The position numbers were made by a program, and so were the translations under genes. Under the pieces are notes generated by a model. It was not told the origin of the DNA. It searched no databases and worked only from the letters and a program-made list of their open reading frames with translations. A DNA stretch of 8,137 bases from Candidatus Galloscillospira excrementavium. Its GTDB lineage: Bacteria; Bacillota; Clostridia; Oscillospirales; Oscillospiraceae. The DNA lies in assembly GCA_018711785.1 (NCBI GenBank), contig DVHW01000200.1, positions 1 to 8,137 on the forward strand, in the 5' to 3' direction. Within the stretch, counting starts at the first letter, position 1. Each line of letters opens with the position of its first letter. Shown one piece after another: positions 1 to 6,338 of the stretch.

Positions 1-935
1 AGCAGCTGCCGGGAGACCCGGATGACCTTGTTGATGGTCTCCACCATATGGACGGGGATGCGGATGGTGCGGGCCTGGTCGGCAATGGCCCGGGTGATGG
101 CCTGGCGGATCCACCAGGTGGCGTAGGTGGAGAACTTGTAGCCCTTGGTGTAGTCGAATTTCTCCACCGCCTTGATGAGGCCCAGGTTCCCCTCCTGAAT
201 GAGGTCCAGGAAGAGCATCCCCCGGCCCACATACCGCTTGGCGATGGAGACCACCAGGCGCAGGTTGGCCTCGGCCAGGCGCTGCTTGGCCGCCTCCCCC
301 TTCTTGACCGCCTTTTTATACTCGGCCTCTTCCTCCGGCGTGAGCAGGCCCTCGGTCTCCCCCTTGGCCTTGGCCCGCTCGGCCTCCGCCAGGCGCTCCT
401 TGGCCGCGTCGCCCAGGCCCATGTCCTGGGCCAGCTCGATCTCCTCGTCCGGCGTGAGCAGGTTGACCTTGCCGATCTCCTTCAGGTACATGCGCACCGG
501 GTCGTCGATGCCGAAGGCGTCCACCAGGGTGTTTGGGTCCACGATCTCCTCCTCGGGGATCTCCTCGATCTCCTCGATGGGAGGGGCGTCGTCCGGGATC
601 TCGGGCAGGTAGTCCTCCCCGGCGGTGTCGATGCCCAGGTTCTCCAGAGTGTCATAGATCTTGTCCATCTGGTCGGACTCCAGATCCATGTTCTCCAGCA
701 CATCCATCAGCTCACCGGAGGAGAGGTTGCCCTTCTTTTTGCCCTTCTCAATGAGCTCGGCCAGCTTCTCTGCCCCCTGGACGCCCTCGACGACCTTCAT
801 GATCTCCGCCTTGCCCTGCTCCAGCTTCTCGGCATTGGATATCTGGTGCTTGTCCCCGTCGGCCGTTGCGGCGGTCTCTACCGCAGTCTGCTCCGCCAGG
901 GTGCGCTCCTCCGCAGCGGTCTTTTTCTCACTCAT
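1..935 (-). CDS. rpoD: RNA polymerase primary sigma factor SigA/RpoD (partial, C-terminal part outside window)
   Basis: Housekeeping sigma-70 factor that directs core RNA polymerase to -35/-10 promoters. The window holds 311 codons from ATG at 935 and the frame runs off the left edge without a stop. Residues 1-140 are an acidic region 1.1-like N-terminus with a charged tract ([10 protein letters not shown], 121-130). Region 1.2 starts at [15 protein letters not shown] (146-160). Region 2 is near-canonical: [16 protein letters not shown] (2.1, from 224), [21 protein letters not shown] (2.2), [13 protein letters not shown] (2.3) and [18 protein letters not shown] (2.4, to about 297). Region 3 begins at [14 protein letters not shown]; regions 3-4 are missing only because of the window edge. 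Between regions 1.2 and 2.1 lies an extra 38 residues that form an internal tandem repeat (separate entry). The start at 935 follows GGAGG by 8 nt. An in-frame ATG at 950 would add five residues (MEDEP) but has only a weak Shine-Dalgarno. The gene follows dnaG by 4 bp. Confidence 0.97.
   Translation of the reverse strand, partial: MSEKKTAAEERTLAEQTAVETAATADGDKHQISNAEKLEQGKAEIMKVVEGVQGAEKLAELIEKGKKKGNLSSGELMDVLENMDLESDQMDKIYDTLENLGIDTAGEDYLPEIPDDAPPIEEIEEIPEEEIVDPNTLVDAFGIDDPVRMYLKEIGKVNLLTPDEEIELAQDMGLGDAAKERLAEAERAKAKGETEGLLTPEEEAEYKKAVKKGEAAKQRLAEANLRLVVSIAKRYVGRGMLFLDLIQEGNLGLIKAVEKFDYTKGYKFSTYATWWIRQAITRAIADQARTIRIPVHMVETINKVIRVSRQL
234..461 (-). repeat. In-frame tandem duplication of about 38 codons within rpoD
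   Basis: Two adjacent 114-bp units cover sigma-factor residues 159-196 (bases 348-461) and 197-234 (bases 234-347). Both begin with LLTP followed by an acidic run and both carry AAK-x-RLAEA at the same offset. Over the first 28 positions 16 residues match, and about 58 of 84 bases match, including an identical 14-base start (CTGCTCACGCCGGA). The second half of copy 2 continues into canonical region 2.1, while the first half of copy 1 continues from canonical region 1.2. This is the pattern left when a short segment joining the two regions is duplicated. The phase is kept exactly, so the protein is not disrupted. Confidence 0.8.
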
Positions 936-939
936 GGGT

Positions 940-2742
940 TCATCCTCCATACGCTTTTTTCTCTCTGTATTTCTCCTGTGCCGCCAGCAGCGGGTCCATA
1001 GTGCCTGTGCCGCTGCGCTTGGCGTACTCGTTCTCGATGATCTCTATGTAGTCTCTCAGAGCCTCCTGGCTGTGGGAGAGGGACTCAGGCTGTTCGGTTA
1101 CGTCCACCAGGTGGCTCATCTCCTCCGGCGTCAGGTCCCCGGCCAGATTGGCCAGCTGGAGGGTCCTCCCCTCCTGGAACCGCCGGCGCAGCAGGCCGTA
1201 TACCTTGCCCAACAGGGGCGAGGAGAAGTGTTCCGGCTCCAGCGCCCCGGCGCGGTGAAAGAGGGACGGCTCCAACAGCATCAGCCGCAGAACGCCCTCC
1301 TCCGCCCGGGCGGAGCGGAGGTTTTCGTACCGCAGGTTCCGCTCCTTTGGCTGGAGCTGCTGGCGGGGGGTCAGGTTCCGCCGCTCCTCCCGCTTTTTCT
1401 CCCGGCGGGCCCAGCCCCTCCGGGTGCGGGCGACCTCCTGGTTCATGGCGTCCCTGGAGATGCCGGCCGCCTCGGCCGCCTTGGCGGCGAAGAGCTCCCG
1501 CTCGATGGGGCTGGGCATGGCCGCGGCGGTGTCCACCGCCTTTTTGAGGAAGTCCAGCCGCCCCTGCTCGTCCTGGAGGTCAAAGGCCGCCGTCAGGCTC
1601 TCCAACCGGTAGTCGTTTTTCCCCGCGCTGCCGCTCAGGAGCTTTTCAAAGGCGGCGGGGCCGAAGTTCTTGATAAAGTCATCCGGGTCCTGCTTCATGG
1701 GCTGGCCCTTCTCGTCCAGGAGCAGGTTGCCCGCCCGGTCGGTGGCGTTGGGCAGCTGGAGCACCCGGACGTTCAGGTCCACATCCCGGAGCACGGTGAG
1801 GGCCCGGTCGGTGGCCGTCTTTCCCGCGCTGTCGTTGTCGTAGCAGAGGATGAGCTCCCGGGTGCACTTGGAGAGGGTCCTGGCGTGCTCGGCGGTGAGG
1901 GCGGTGCCCATGGTGGCCACCGCGTTGTCAAACCCCGCCTGGTGCAGGGTGATGACGTCCAGGTTGCCCTCCACCAGGATGAGGTTGGGCCGCTTGGTCT
2001 TGCGGGCGAAATTGAGGGCGTAGAGCAGCCGGCTCTTCTTAAAGACCTGGGTCTCGCCGGTGTTCAGGTACTTGGCCCCCTCCTGCCCCGGCAGGATGCG
2101 GCTGGTGAAGCCCACCACATCCCCCCTGGTGTCGATGACCGGCAGCATGAGCCGGCTGCGGAACTTATCGTACACGCCGCCGTTTTTTCCGGCCACCACC
2201 AGCCCGGCGGAGAGGAGCTCCATCTTGCTGTACCCCTTTTCGGTCATGGCCCGGATCAGGCCGTCCCACCCGTCGGGGGCCGCGCCCAGGCCGAAGTGGG
2301 TGGCCGTGCGGGGGGCGATGCGGCGCTGCTCCAGATACCGGCGCACCGCCTCCCCCTTGGGGCCCTTCAGGTACTCGTGGAAGAAGCGGGCCGCGTCCCG
2401 GTTGGCCTCCACGATGCGGGCCCGGGTGCGGCCGCCGCTGTGGGCGTCCTCCTCCGGCATCTCCATGCCCGCCCGCTGGGCCAGCAGGCGCACCGCCTCG
2501 ATGAAGCTGAGGTTCTCGATCTCCATGATAAAGGAGATGACCCCGCCGCCCTTTCCGCAGCCGAAGCACTTGTAGATCTGCTTGTCCGGGGAGACCGAAA
2601 AGGAGGGCGTCTTTTCGTTGTGGAAGGGACACAGCCCCCAGAGGTTGCTCCCCTTGCGGGTGAGGTTCACATAGGAGGACACCACGTCGGAGATCTCGCT
2701 CCGGGCCACCAGTTCATCCAGAAATTGTTCCGGTAACGCCAA
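940..2742 (-). CDS. dnaG: DNA primase DnaG
   Basis: DnaG makes the RNA primers for Okazaki fragments and works with the replicative helicase DnaB/DnaC at the fork. The 600 residues match the usual bacterial length. An N-terminal CHC2 zinc-binding domain has ligands C38, H41, C59 and C62 (CPFH and CFGCGKGG). The RNA-polymerase-like catalytic core (about 115-370) carries [20 protein letters not shown] at 224-243. Its TOPRIM motifs are [14 protein letters not shown] (E258) and YDNDSAGKT (D302, D304). EGNLD replaces the more common EGYMD, but the metal-binding acidic residues are present. A very basic linker (about 438-475, [10 protein letters not shown]) leads to a C-terminal helicase-binding helical domain (about 480-580). 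The start is TTG at 2742, chosen because GAGGAGG lies exactly 7 nt upstream and because the product begins [11 protein letters not shown], a typical primase N-terminus. rpoD follows 4 bp downstream, and the two are almost certainly co-transcribed. Confidence 0.97.
   Translation of the reverse strand: MALPEQFLDELVARSEISDVVSSYVNLTRKGSNLWGLCPFHNEKTPSFSVSPDKQIYKCFGCGKGGGVISFIMEIENLSFIEAVRLLAQRAGMEMPEEDAHSGGRTRARIVEANRDAARFFHEYLKGPKGEAVRRYLEQRRIAPRTATHFGLGAAPDGWDGLIRAMTEKGYSKMELLSAGLVVAGKNGGVYDKFRSRLMLPVIDTRGDVVGFTSRILPGQEGAKYLNTGETQVFKKSRLLYALNFARKTKRPNLILVEGNLDVITLHQAGFDNAVATMGTALTAEHARTLSKCTRELILCYDNDSAGKTATDRALTVLRDVDLNVRVLQLPNATDRAGNLLLDEKGQPMKQDPDDFIKNFGPAAFEKLLSGSAGKNDYRLESLTAAFDLQDEQGRLDFLKKAVDTAAAMPSPIERELFAAKAAEAAGISRDAMNQEVARTRRGWARREKKREERRNLTPRQQLQPKERNLRYENLRSARAEEGVLRLMLLEPSLFHRAGALEPEHFSSPLLGKVYGLLRRRFQEGRTLQLANLAGDLTPEEMSHLVDVTEQPESLSHSQEALRDYIEIIENEYAKRSGTGTMDPLLAAQEKYREKKAYGG
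943..948 (-). promoter_or_regulatory. rpoD ribosome-binding site inside the dnaG 3' end
   Basis: The sequence GGAGGA encodes the last two glycine codons of dnaG, directly before its TGA stop (940-942). It also sits 8 nt upstream of the rpoD ATG at 935. Primase termination and sigma-factor initiation therefore share the same bases, which favours translational coupling. This site decides the choice of the 935 start over the in-frame ATG at 950. Confidence 0.75.
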
Positions 2743-2857
2743 ATTTTGTCCTCCTCTCGGGTGTTTTTCTTATGTTTACCACTGTTTGACAAATTTATAC
2801 TCTACTCTGCTCCGGGGGCTCCCTGTCTGTCAAGGTTTTTCCTTTTCGGTGCCGCGC
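2743..2857. other. dgt-dnaG intergenic region (115 bp)
   Basis: This gap is clearly richer in A+T than the flanking genes and holds the dnaG ribosome-binding site. A perfect TTGACA on the minus strand at 2833-2828 lies well upstream of TATAAA (2799-2794) and TAGAGT (2804-2799). The spacings of 28 and 23 nt are too long for a standard sigma-A promoter. A dnaG promoter is plausible here but I cannot place it. I see no stem-loop followed by a T-run that would terminate dgt, so read-through from dgt into dnaG is possible. Confidence 0.5.
2750..2756 (-). promoter_or_regulatory. Strong ribosome-binding site that sets the TTG start of dnaG
   Basis: GAGGAGG, complementary to the 16S rRNA 3' end, lies 7 nt before the TTG at 2742-2740. 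No ATG or GTG with comparable spacing is present, so TTG is the supported initiation codon. A strong Shine-Dalgarno paired with a weak start codon is compatible with deliberately limited primase synthesis, but that is inference. Confidence 0.7.
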
Positions 2858-3862
2858 CTACTTCACGCTCCAGGCCATGGGGATGAACAGGTCCCCGAAC
2901 TTCTCCACCGCGTACTTGTCCGTCATGCCCGCGATGTAGTCGCAGACGGCGCGATCCACGCCCTCCCGGGCCCGGATCTCCTGGAACTCGGCGGGCAGCT
3001 CGTCCGGATGGCCCTGGTAGTGCTCAAAGAGGCGGCGGATCATGTCCTGGGCCTTGCCCTCCTCCCCCTTGGCCACCGGGTTGCGGTAGACATACTCGAA
3101 CATGAACTCCCGCAGCTGATGCATGGCCTCCCGGAAGGGGGGCGATTGAAGGACATCGTCCTTCCCCCGGCTGGCCTCGATGACGTCCACCACCAGGGCG
3201 TTGATCCGCTCCGAGTGGGTGAACCCCAGCACCTGGGAGATGTCCACCGGAATGTCCATGGGGTAGATGATGCCGCCCCGGATGGCGTCGTCGATGTCGT
3301 GGTTAATGTAGGCGATCTGGTCGGCCAGGCGGAGCAGCCGCCCCTCCAAAGTCTCGGCCCGGTCGGGCCCGGTGTGGCAGAGGATGCCCCGGCGCACCTC
3401 GTAGCAGAGGTTGAGGCCCTCTCCGTCCTTCTCCAGCCGGTCCACCACCCGCAGGGACTGGACGTTGTGCTCAAACCCCCCGGGCATGATCTCACTGAGC
3501 ACCCGCTCCCCGGCGTGGCCGAAGGGGGTGTGGCCCAGGTCGTGGCCCAAGGCGGCCGCCTCGGTCAGGTCCTCGTTGAGCCGCAGGCCCCGGGCGATGG
3601 TCCGGGCGATGCGGGAGACCTCCAGCGTGTGGGTCATGCGGGTGCGGTAGTGGTCCCCCTCCGGCTCCAGAAAGACCTGGGTCTTGTGCTTGAGCCGCCG
3701 GAAGGCCTTGCAGTGGACAATGCGGTCAATGTCCCGCTGGAAGCAGGTGCGGGTGGGGCACTCCTCCACCGGCCGCGCCCGGCCCCGGGACTGGGCGGCC
3801 AGGCAGGCGTGGGGGGACAGCTGGGAGCGCTCCAGGGCCTCGGTCTCCTCCCGGATGGTCAT
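2858..3862 (-). CDS. dgt: dGTP triphosphohydrolase-like HD-domain protein (dNTPase)
   Basis: Predicted to hydrolyse dNTPs to the deoxynucleoside plus triphosphate, acting in the cytosol on dNTP pools. At 334 aa it fits the shorter Dgt-like group rather than the longer E. coli type. Metal-binding HD residues are visible: H78 in RTRMTHTLEVSRIARTIAR, H107-D108 in ALGHDLGHTPFGHAGE, and D181 in LADQIAYINHDIDDAI. The N-terminal stretch DIDRIVHCKAFRRLKHKTQVF (44-64) and GFEHNVQSLRVVD (129-141) are also hallmarks of the family. The ATG at 3862 follows GGAGAGGAGG by 7 nt. dnaG begins 115 bp downstream, so a dNTP-regulating enzyme precedes the primase and sigma-factor genes, an arrangement I associate with Clostridia. 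Substrate preference cannot be read from sequence: many relatives act on several dNTPs or need dNTP activation. Confidence 0.93.
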   Translation of the reverse strand: MTIREETEALERSQLSPHACLAAQSRGRARPVEECPTRTCFQRDIDRIVHCKAFRRLKHKTQVFLEPEGDHYRTRMTHTLEVSRIARTIARGLRLNEDLTEAAALGHDLGHTPFGHAGERVLSEIMPGGFEHNVQSLRVVDRLEKDGEGLNLCYEVRRGILCHTGPDRAETLEGRLLRLADQIAYINHDIDDAIRGGIIYPMDIPVDISQVLGFTHSERINALVVDVIEASRGKDDVLQSPPFREAMHQLREFMFEYVYRNPVAKGEEGKAQDMIRRLFEHYQGHPDELPAEFQEIRAREGVDRAVCDYIAGMTDKYAVEKFGDLFIPMAWSVK

Positions 3863-3869
3863 GCCGCCG

Positions 3870-3879
3870 CCTCCTCTCC
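3870..3879 (-). promoter_or_regulatory. dgt ribosome-binding site
   Basis: GGAGAGGAGG ends 7 nt before the dgt ATG at 3862. It is an extended, strong Shine-Dalgarno and supports the chosen start. Confidence 0.7.
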
Positions 3880-3894
3880 AAATGGCTGTCTGTT

Positions 3895-3900
3895 ACTATA
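3895..3900 (-). promoter_or_regulatory. Possible -10 element for dgt
   Basis: TATAGT, within the run TATATAGTAAC, matches the sigma-A -10 consensus at four of six positions. It lies about 33 nt upstream of the dgt start, inside an A+T-rich gap. No good -35 hexamer is found at 16-18 nt upstream (GATTTT or GGATTT are the best available), so this is only a candidate. Confidence 0.3.
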
Positions 3901-3910
3901 TACTCTCTCC

Positions 3911-3932
3911 CCGGAAAAAATCCTTCTTCCGG
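3911..3932 (-). repeat. Inverted repeat / small hairpin upstream of dgt
   Basis: On the minus strand CCGGAAGAA and TTTTTCCGG flank a GGAT loop, giving a 9-bp stem with one G-U wobble. In plus-strand RNA the wobble position becomes an A-C mismatch, so the structure is better formed in RNA read in the direction of the genes. It is not followed by a T-run and so is not a standard intrinsic terminator. It lies between the NUDIX gene and dgt, just upstream of the possible -10. A partial terminator, a processing site or a regulator site are all possible. Confidence 0.45.
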
Positions 3933-4020
3933 CGAAAAATTTCCTCATTTTTTCTTCTTTTCACAGCAGACCGCCCACAAAGGGGCCCCGCTTTTCACAA
4001 ATCGGACAGAATCGCCCCGC

Positions 4021-4653
4021 TCAGTCAAAGGGGACCTGCCAGTTGGGGTCCGCCTGGGCCTGGAAGCAGAGGGCGATCTGCTCCTGGGTGGTCTTGCTCT
4101 CCTCCAGGGGCGGCAGGTCCTCCAGGGAGAACCAGCCCGACTCGGTGGTCTCGCTGTTCGCCCGGAACTCCCCCTCCAGGTACCTGCAAAGGACAAATAT
4201 CTTACAGATTCCGTGGGCATAGTGGGGCCGGTTGTGCTTCTCCCGGTCCTGGACGGCCGCCAGCCGCTCCGCCGCCACCTTGACGCCGGCCTCCTCCCAG
4301 GCCTCCTTCACGGTGTTGGAGCCCACCGACTCCCACACGTCCACCCAGCCGCCGGGCAGGGACCAGTTCCCGCCCCGCTCGTGGACCAGCAGGATCTTCC
4401 CCTCCCGGAACACCGCCGCCCGGGTGTCCAGCTTGGGGGTCTGGTAGCCGGTCTCGCCGCAGAACAGGTCCTTCACCCGCTCCTCGGACAGTCCGGTTTT
4501 GTAGCTGAGCATCTCGGCGGCAATCTCCCGCAGGCGCTCGTATCGCTCCCTGTCGTACACGTCCTTGACGTAGGCCAGGCCGCACTGGGCGATGCTCTGC
4601 AGCTCCACCGCCCAGCCCAGCCAGGGCTCCTGCAAAAAAATCTCCCGGTCCAT
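4021..4653 (-). CDS. NUDIX hydrolase with N-terminal helical extension
   Basis: Predicted to cleave a nucleoside diphosphate linked to another moiety (X-linked NDP, for example ADP-ribose or a nucleotide sugar). The real substrate is unknown. The 210 residues comprise an N-terminal helical part (about 10-65, including ELQSIAQCGLAYVKDVYDRERYERLREIAAEM) resembling the NUDIX_N domain of YjhB-like proteins, followed by a Nudix fold. The Nudix box runs from G102 to V124: G-x5-E108-x7-K116-E117-A-W-E120-E121-x-G123-V. It matches GX5EX7REUXEEXGU except that Lys replaces the usual Arg. The metal-binding glutamates are intact, so activity is expected. The ATG at 4653 follows GGAGG by 8 nt and lies 14 bp after the yigZ stop. 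It is the last gene of the upstream block and is followed by the 158-bp gap. Confidence 0.9.
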   Translation of the reverse strand: MDREIFLQEPWLGWAVELQSIAQCGLAYVKDVYDRERYERLREIAAEMLSYKTGLSEERVKDLFCGETGYQTPKLDTRAAVFREGKILLVHERGGNWSLPGGWVDVWESVGSNTVKEAWEEAGVKVAAERLAAVQDREKHNRPHYAHGICKIFVLCRYLEGEFRANSETTESGWFSLEDLPPLEESKTTQEQIALCFQAQADPNWQVPFD

Positions 4654-4667
4654 GGTCCTCTCCTCCC

Positions 4668-5294
4668 TTACCGGGGCACGGCCCGGAAGGTCTCCCCCAG
4701 CAGGGCGGCCTCCACCGTGCCCGAGGTCAGCTCGGTGATGCGGCGGCGGAACTCCTCCACCCGGCCCTCAGGCAGGAGGGCGTGGACGGTGACCTCGGCG
4801 GCGTACTCGGTCTCCCCCAATGCGCCGCCGCAGCCCTCCACCTCCTGCTTCACACGCTCAAACAGGGCGTAGGGGCAGGGCACCGCCGCCTCCACCCAGC
4901 GGCGGACCACAGAAATGCCGGCGGCGTCCAGGGCCAGCTTGGCCGCCTGGGTGTAGGCCCGGACCAGGCCGCCGGCCCCCAGCAGGATGCCGCCGAAGTA
5001 CCGGGTCACCACACAGCAGACGTTGGTGACCTCCTCCCGCTGGAACACGTTCAGCATGGGCTGGCCCGCCGTGCCCTGGGGCTCCCCGTCGTCGGAGTAG
5101 CGCTCCGCGCCCCCCTCCCGCAGGCGGTAGCACCAGCAGTGGTGGCGGGCGTCGTAGTGGCGCTTGCGGACGGCCTCGATGCAGGCCCGGGCCGCCGCCT
5201 CGCTCTCCACCGGGAAGACCTGGCCGAGAAAGCGGGATCGCTTCTCCACCAGCTCGGCTTCACTTTCGGCGGTGGGGATATAGTATTCTGTCAT
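4668..5294 (-). CDS. yigZ: YigZ/IMPACT (UPF0029) family protein
   Basis: The protein has 208 aa, the normal length for the bacterial YigZ family related to eukaryotic IMPACT. The N-terminal UPF0029 domain shows SRFLGQVFPVES (20-31), HYDARHHCWCYRL (46-58), YSDDGEPQGTAGQPML (66-81) and TRYFGGILLGAGGLVRAYTQAA (97-118). A DUF1949-like C-terminal domain covers about 138-194. The biochemical role is not settled; eukaryotic IMPACT modulates GCN1/GCN2 translation control, and the bacterial function is unknown, with nucleic-acid binding suggested by the fold. The start at 5294 is chosen because its ATG overlaps the TGA of the preceding acetyltransferase gene (ATGA), which is good evidence for translational coupling, and because MTEYYIPTAE is a normal family N-terminus. 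An in-frame ATG at 5399 would add 35 unrelated residues lying wholly within the upstream gene. Confidence 0.93.
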   Translation of the reverse strand: MTEYYIPTAESEAELVEKRSRFLGQVFPVESEAAARACIEAVRKRHYDARHHCWCYRLREGGAERYSDDGEPQGTAGQPMLNVFQREEVTNVCCVVTRYFGGILLGAGGLVRAYTQAAKLALDAAGISVVRRWVEAAVPCPYALFERVKQEVEGCGGALGETEYAAEVTVHALLPEGRVEEFRRRITELTSGTVEAALLGETFRAVPR

Positions 5295-5821
5295 CGATTT
5301 TGCCACTCCCCTTTTGTCAGCGCATAGAAATGGGTCAGCCGCTCCTCCCTCAGGAGGGGCACATCCGTCCATTGAGAAAAGCGGAGGCGGAAGCCGCACT
5401 TTTCAATGACCCGCCGGGAGTTCTCATTCCCGTCGTAGTGGTTGCACCAGATAGTCTCCAGGCCCAGGTCCTCAAAGCCGTACCGCAGCAGCTCCCTGAC
5501 CGCCTCCGGCATCAGCCCCCGACCCCAGAACTCCGGGTTCAGCGCATAGCCGATCTCGTCGTCCGGGCCGGGCAGTTCGGTCCGGTGTTCCCCTACAAAA
5601 CCGGCAGAGCCGATGACCCGGCCGCTCTCCCGGTCCGCCACGGCGAACACGTTAGGAGAAGAAAAGACCGTACGGATGATCTCGCGGCTGTTCTCCACAC
5701 TGGTGTGAACAGGCCAGCCGGCCACAGGCTCCACCCGGGGGTCTGCGGCGTAGGCGTACAGGTCTGCGGCGTCGCTCTCCCGGAAGGGGCGTAACATCAG
5801 CCGGGCGGTATATCGCTTCAC
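5291..5821 (-). CDS. GNAT family N-acetyltransferase (RimJ/RimL-like)
   Basis: Predicted to transfer acetyl from acetyl-CoA to an amine; RimJ/RimL relatives acetylate N-termini of ribosomal proteins, but the substrate here is unknown. It is 176 aa, a complete Acetyltransf_3-type domain. Visible family features are the N-terminal TARLMLRPFRESDAADLY (5-22), GYALNPEFWGRGLMPEAVRELL (91-112) holding the acetyl-CoA pyrophosphate loop WGRGLM, and NENSRRVIEKCGF (132-144) near the C-terminus. The start is a GTG at 5821 that overlaps the TGA of the upstream acetyltransferase (GTGA); AGGAG lies 6 nt upstream. Its own TGA overlaps the yigZ ATG. Both ends are therefore translationally coupled to neighbours. 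Confidence 0.9.
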   Translation of the reverse strand: MKRYTARLMLRPFRESDAADLYAYAADPRVEPVAGWPVHTSVENSREIIRTVFSSPNVFAVADRESGRVIGSAGFVGEHRTELPGPDDEIGYALNPEFWGRGLMPEAVRELLRYGFEDLGLETIWCNHYDGNENSRRVIEKCGFRLRFSQWTDVPLLREERLTHFYALTKGEWQNR

Positions 5822-6336
5822 ACTCTCATCTCCTGTCGCAGCAGGGCGTACATACAGCTGTCCAGCAGCTTTCCCCGCTTCCAGACGCTCTGGCGCAGGA
5901 CGCCCTCCAGGGCAAAGCCCGCCTTCTCCAGCACCCGGCGGGAGGGGGTGTTATAGGCGTAGGGCTCGGCGAAGATGCGGACGATGTCCCACCGGGCAAA
6001 GCCCTCGGCGCAGATACGCCTCACCGCGCCGGTCATGATGCCCTTTCCCCAATGGGGCTCGGCCAGCCAGTAGCCCAGCTCGGCGCTGCGGCGGTACACG
6101 TCCCCGCCCCGGGTCAGGGCAATGCTGCCCACCGCCTGACCGTCCACCGTGATGGCCCGGAACAGGGCCTGTCCCTCCTCCGCCGCCAGGCAGCTGTGGA
6201 TAAACTGCTCCGCATTCTCCGGCGCATAGGGGTGGGGAAACACGTCCCGCAGGTTGCGGGCGACCTTCTCATTGTCGGCGTATACGGCCATGATCGCCGC
6301 GTCTTCCAGGCGCCACGGCCTCAGCTCAAATTCCAT
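5818..6336 (-). CDS. GNAT family N-acetyltransferase (RimJ/RimL-like), first of a tandem pair
   Basis: A second acetyl-CoA-dependent acetyltransferase of 172 aa, same superfamily as its downstream neighbour but clearly diverged. Motifs are FELRPWRLEDAAIMAVYADN (3-22), LGYWLAEPHWGKGIMTGAVRRI (87-108) with the acetyl-CoA loop WGKGIM, and NTPSRRVLEKAGFALEG (129-145). The start at 6336 is chosen because GGAGG lies 7 nt upstream and the ATG is only 2 bp after the hflX stop. An in-frame ATG at 6372 would add 12 residues overlapping hflX and has no comparable ribosome-binding site. The gene ends in a GTGA overlap with the next. Substrate unknown. Confidence 0.9.
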   Translation of the reverse strand: MEFELRPWRLEDAAIMAVYADNEKVARNLRDVFPHPYAPENAEQFIHSCLAAEEGQALFRAITVDGQAVGSIALTRGGDVYRRSAELGYWLAEPHWGKGIMTGAVRRICAEGFARWDIVRIFAEPYAYNTPSRRVLEKAGFALEGVLRQSVWKRGKLLDSCMYALLRQEMRV

Positions 6337-6338
6337 GC

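Larger units (their letters stand above)
3863..4020. other. NUDIX-dgt intergenic region (158 bp)
   Basis: This is the largest gap in the window and the clear boundary between two gene blocks. It is A+T-rich with several A and T runs, and it contains the dgt ribosome-binding site, a possible -10, the 22-bp hairpin and a GGGGCCCC palindrome (3982-3989). The nonamer TGTGAAAAG occurs twice on the minus strand, 34 bp apart (3957-3965 and 3991-3999). No open reading frame, tRNA or recognised riboswitch was found. Confidence 0.5.

Noticed and set aside
48..1001. A 317-codon plus-strand reading frame opposite rpoD
   Set aside because: The minus strand encodes an unmistakable sigma-70 protein across the same bases.
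661..2736. A 691-codon plus-strand reading frame opposite dnaG
   Set aside because: It is antisense to a clearly recognisable primase, and its low-complexity Leu/Gly/Val/His-rich translation is typical of a shadow frame in G+C-rich DNA.
2828..2833. Perfect TTGACA on the minus strand as the dnaG -35 box
   Set aside because: The nearest -10-like hexamers are 23 and 28 nt away, outside the usable spacing range, so no promoter is called.
3982..3989. GGGGCCCC palindrome as an intrinsic terminator after the NUDIX gene
   Set aside because: It has no loop and no T-run follows it on the transcribed strand.
3957..3999. TGTGAAAAG direct repeat pair as an operator
   Set aside because: Two nonamers in an A+T-rich gap are too little evidence, and they are nearer the end of the NUDIX gene than any supported promoter.
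2786..4222. A 478-codon plus-strand reading frame opposite dgt and part of the NUDIX gene
   Set aside because: Spans an intergenic gap and two real genes on the other strand; no domain is recognisable.
5295..5399. Longer yigZ start at 5399
   Set aside because: The added 35 residues overlap the 3' end of the upstream acetyltransferase gene and do not look like the family; the ATGA overlap supports 5294.
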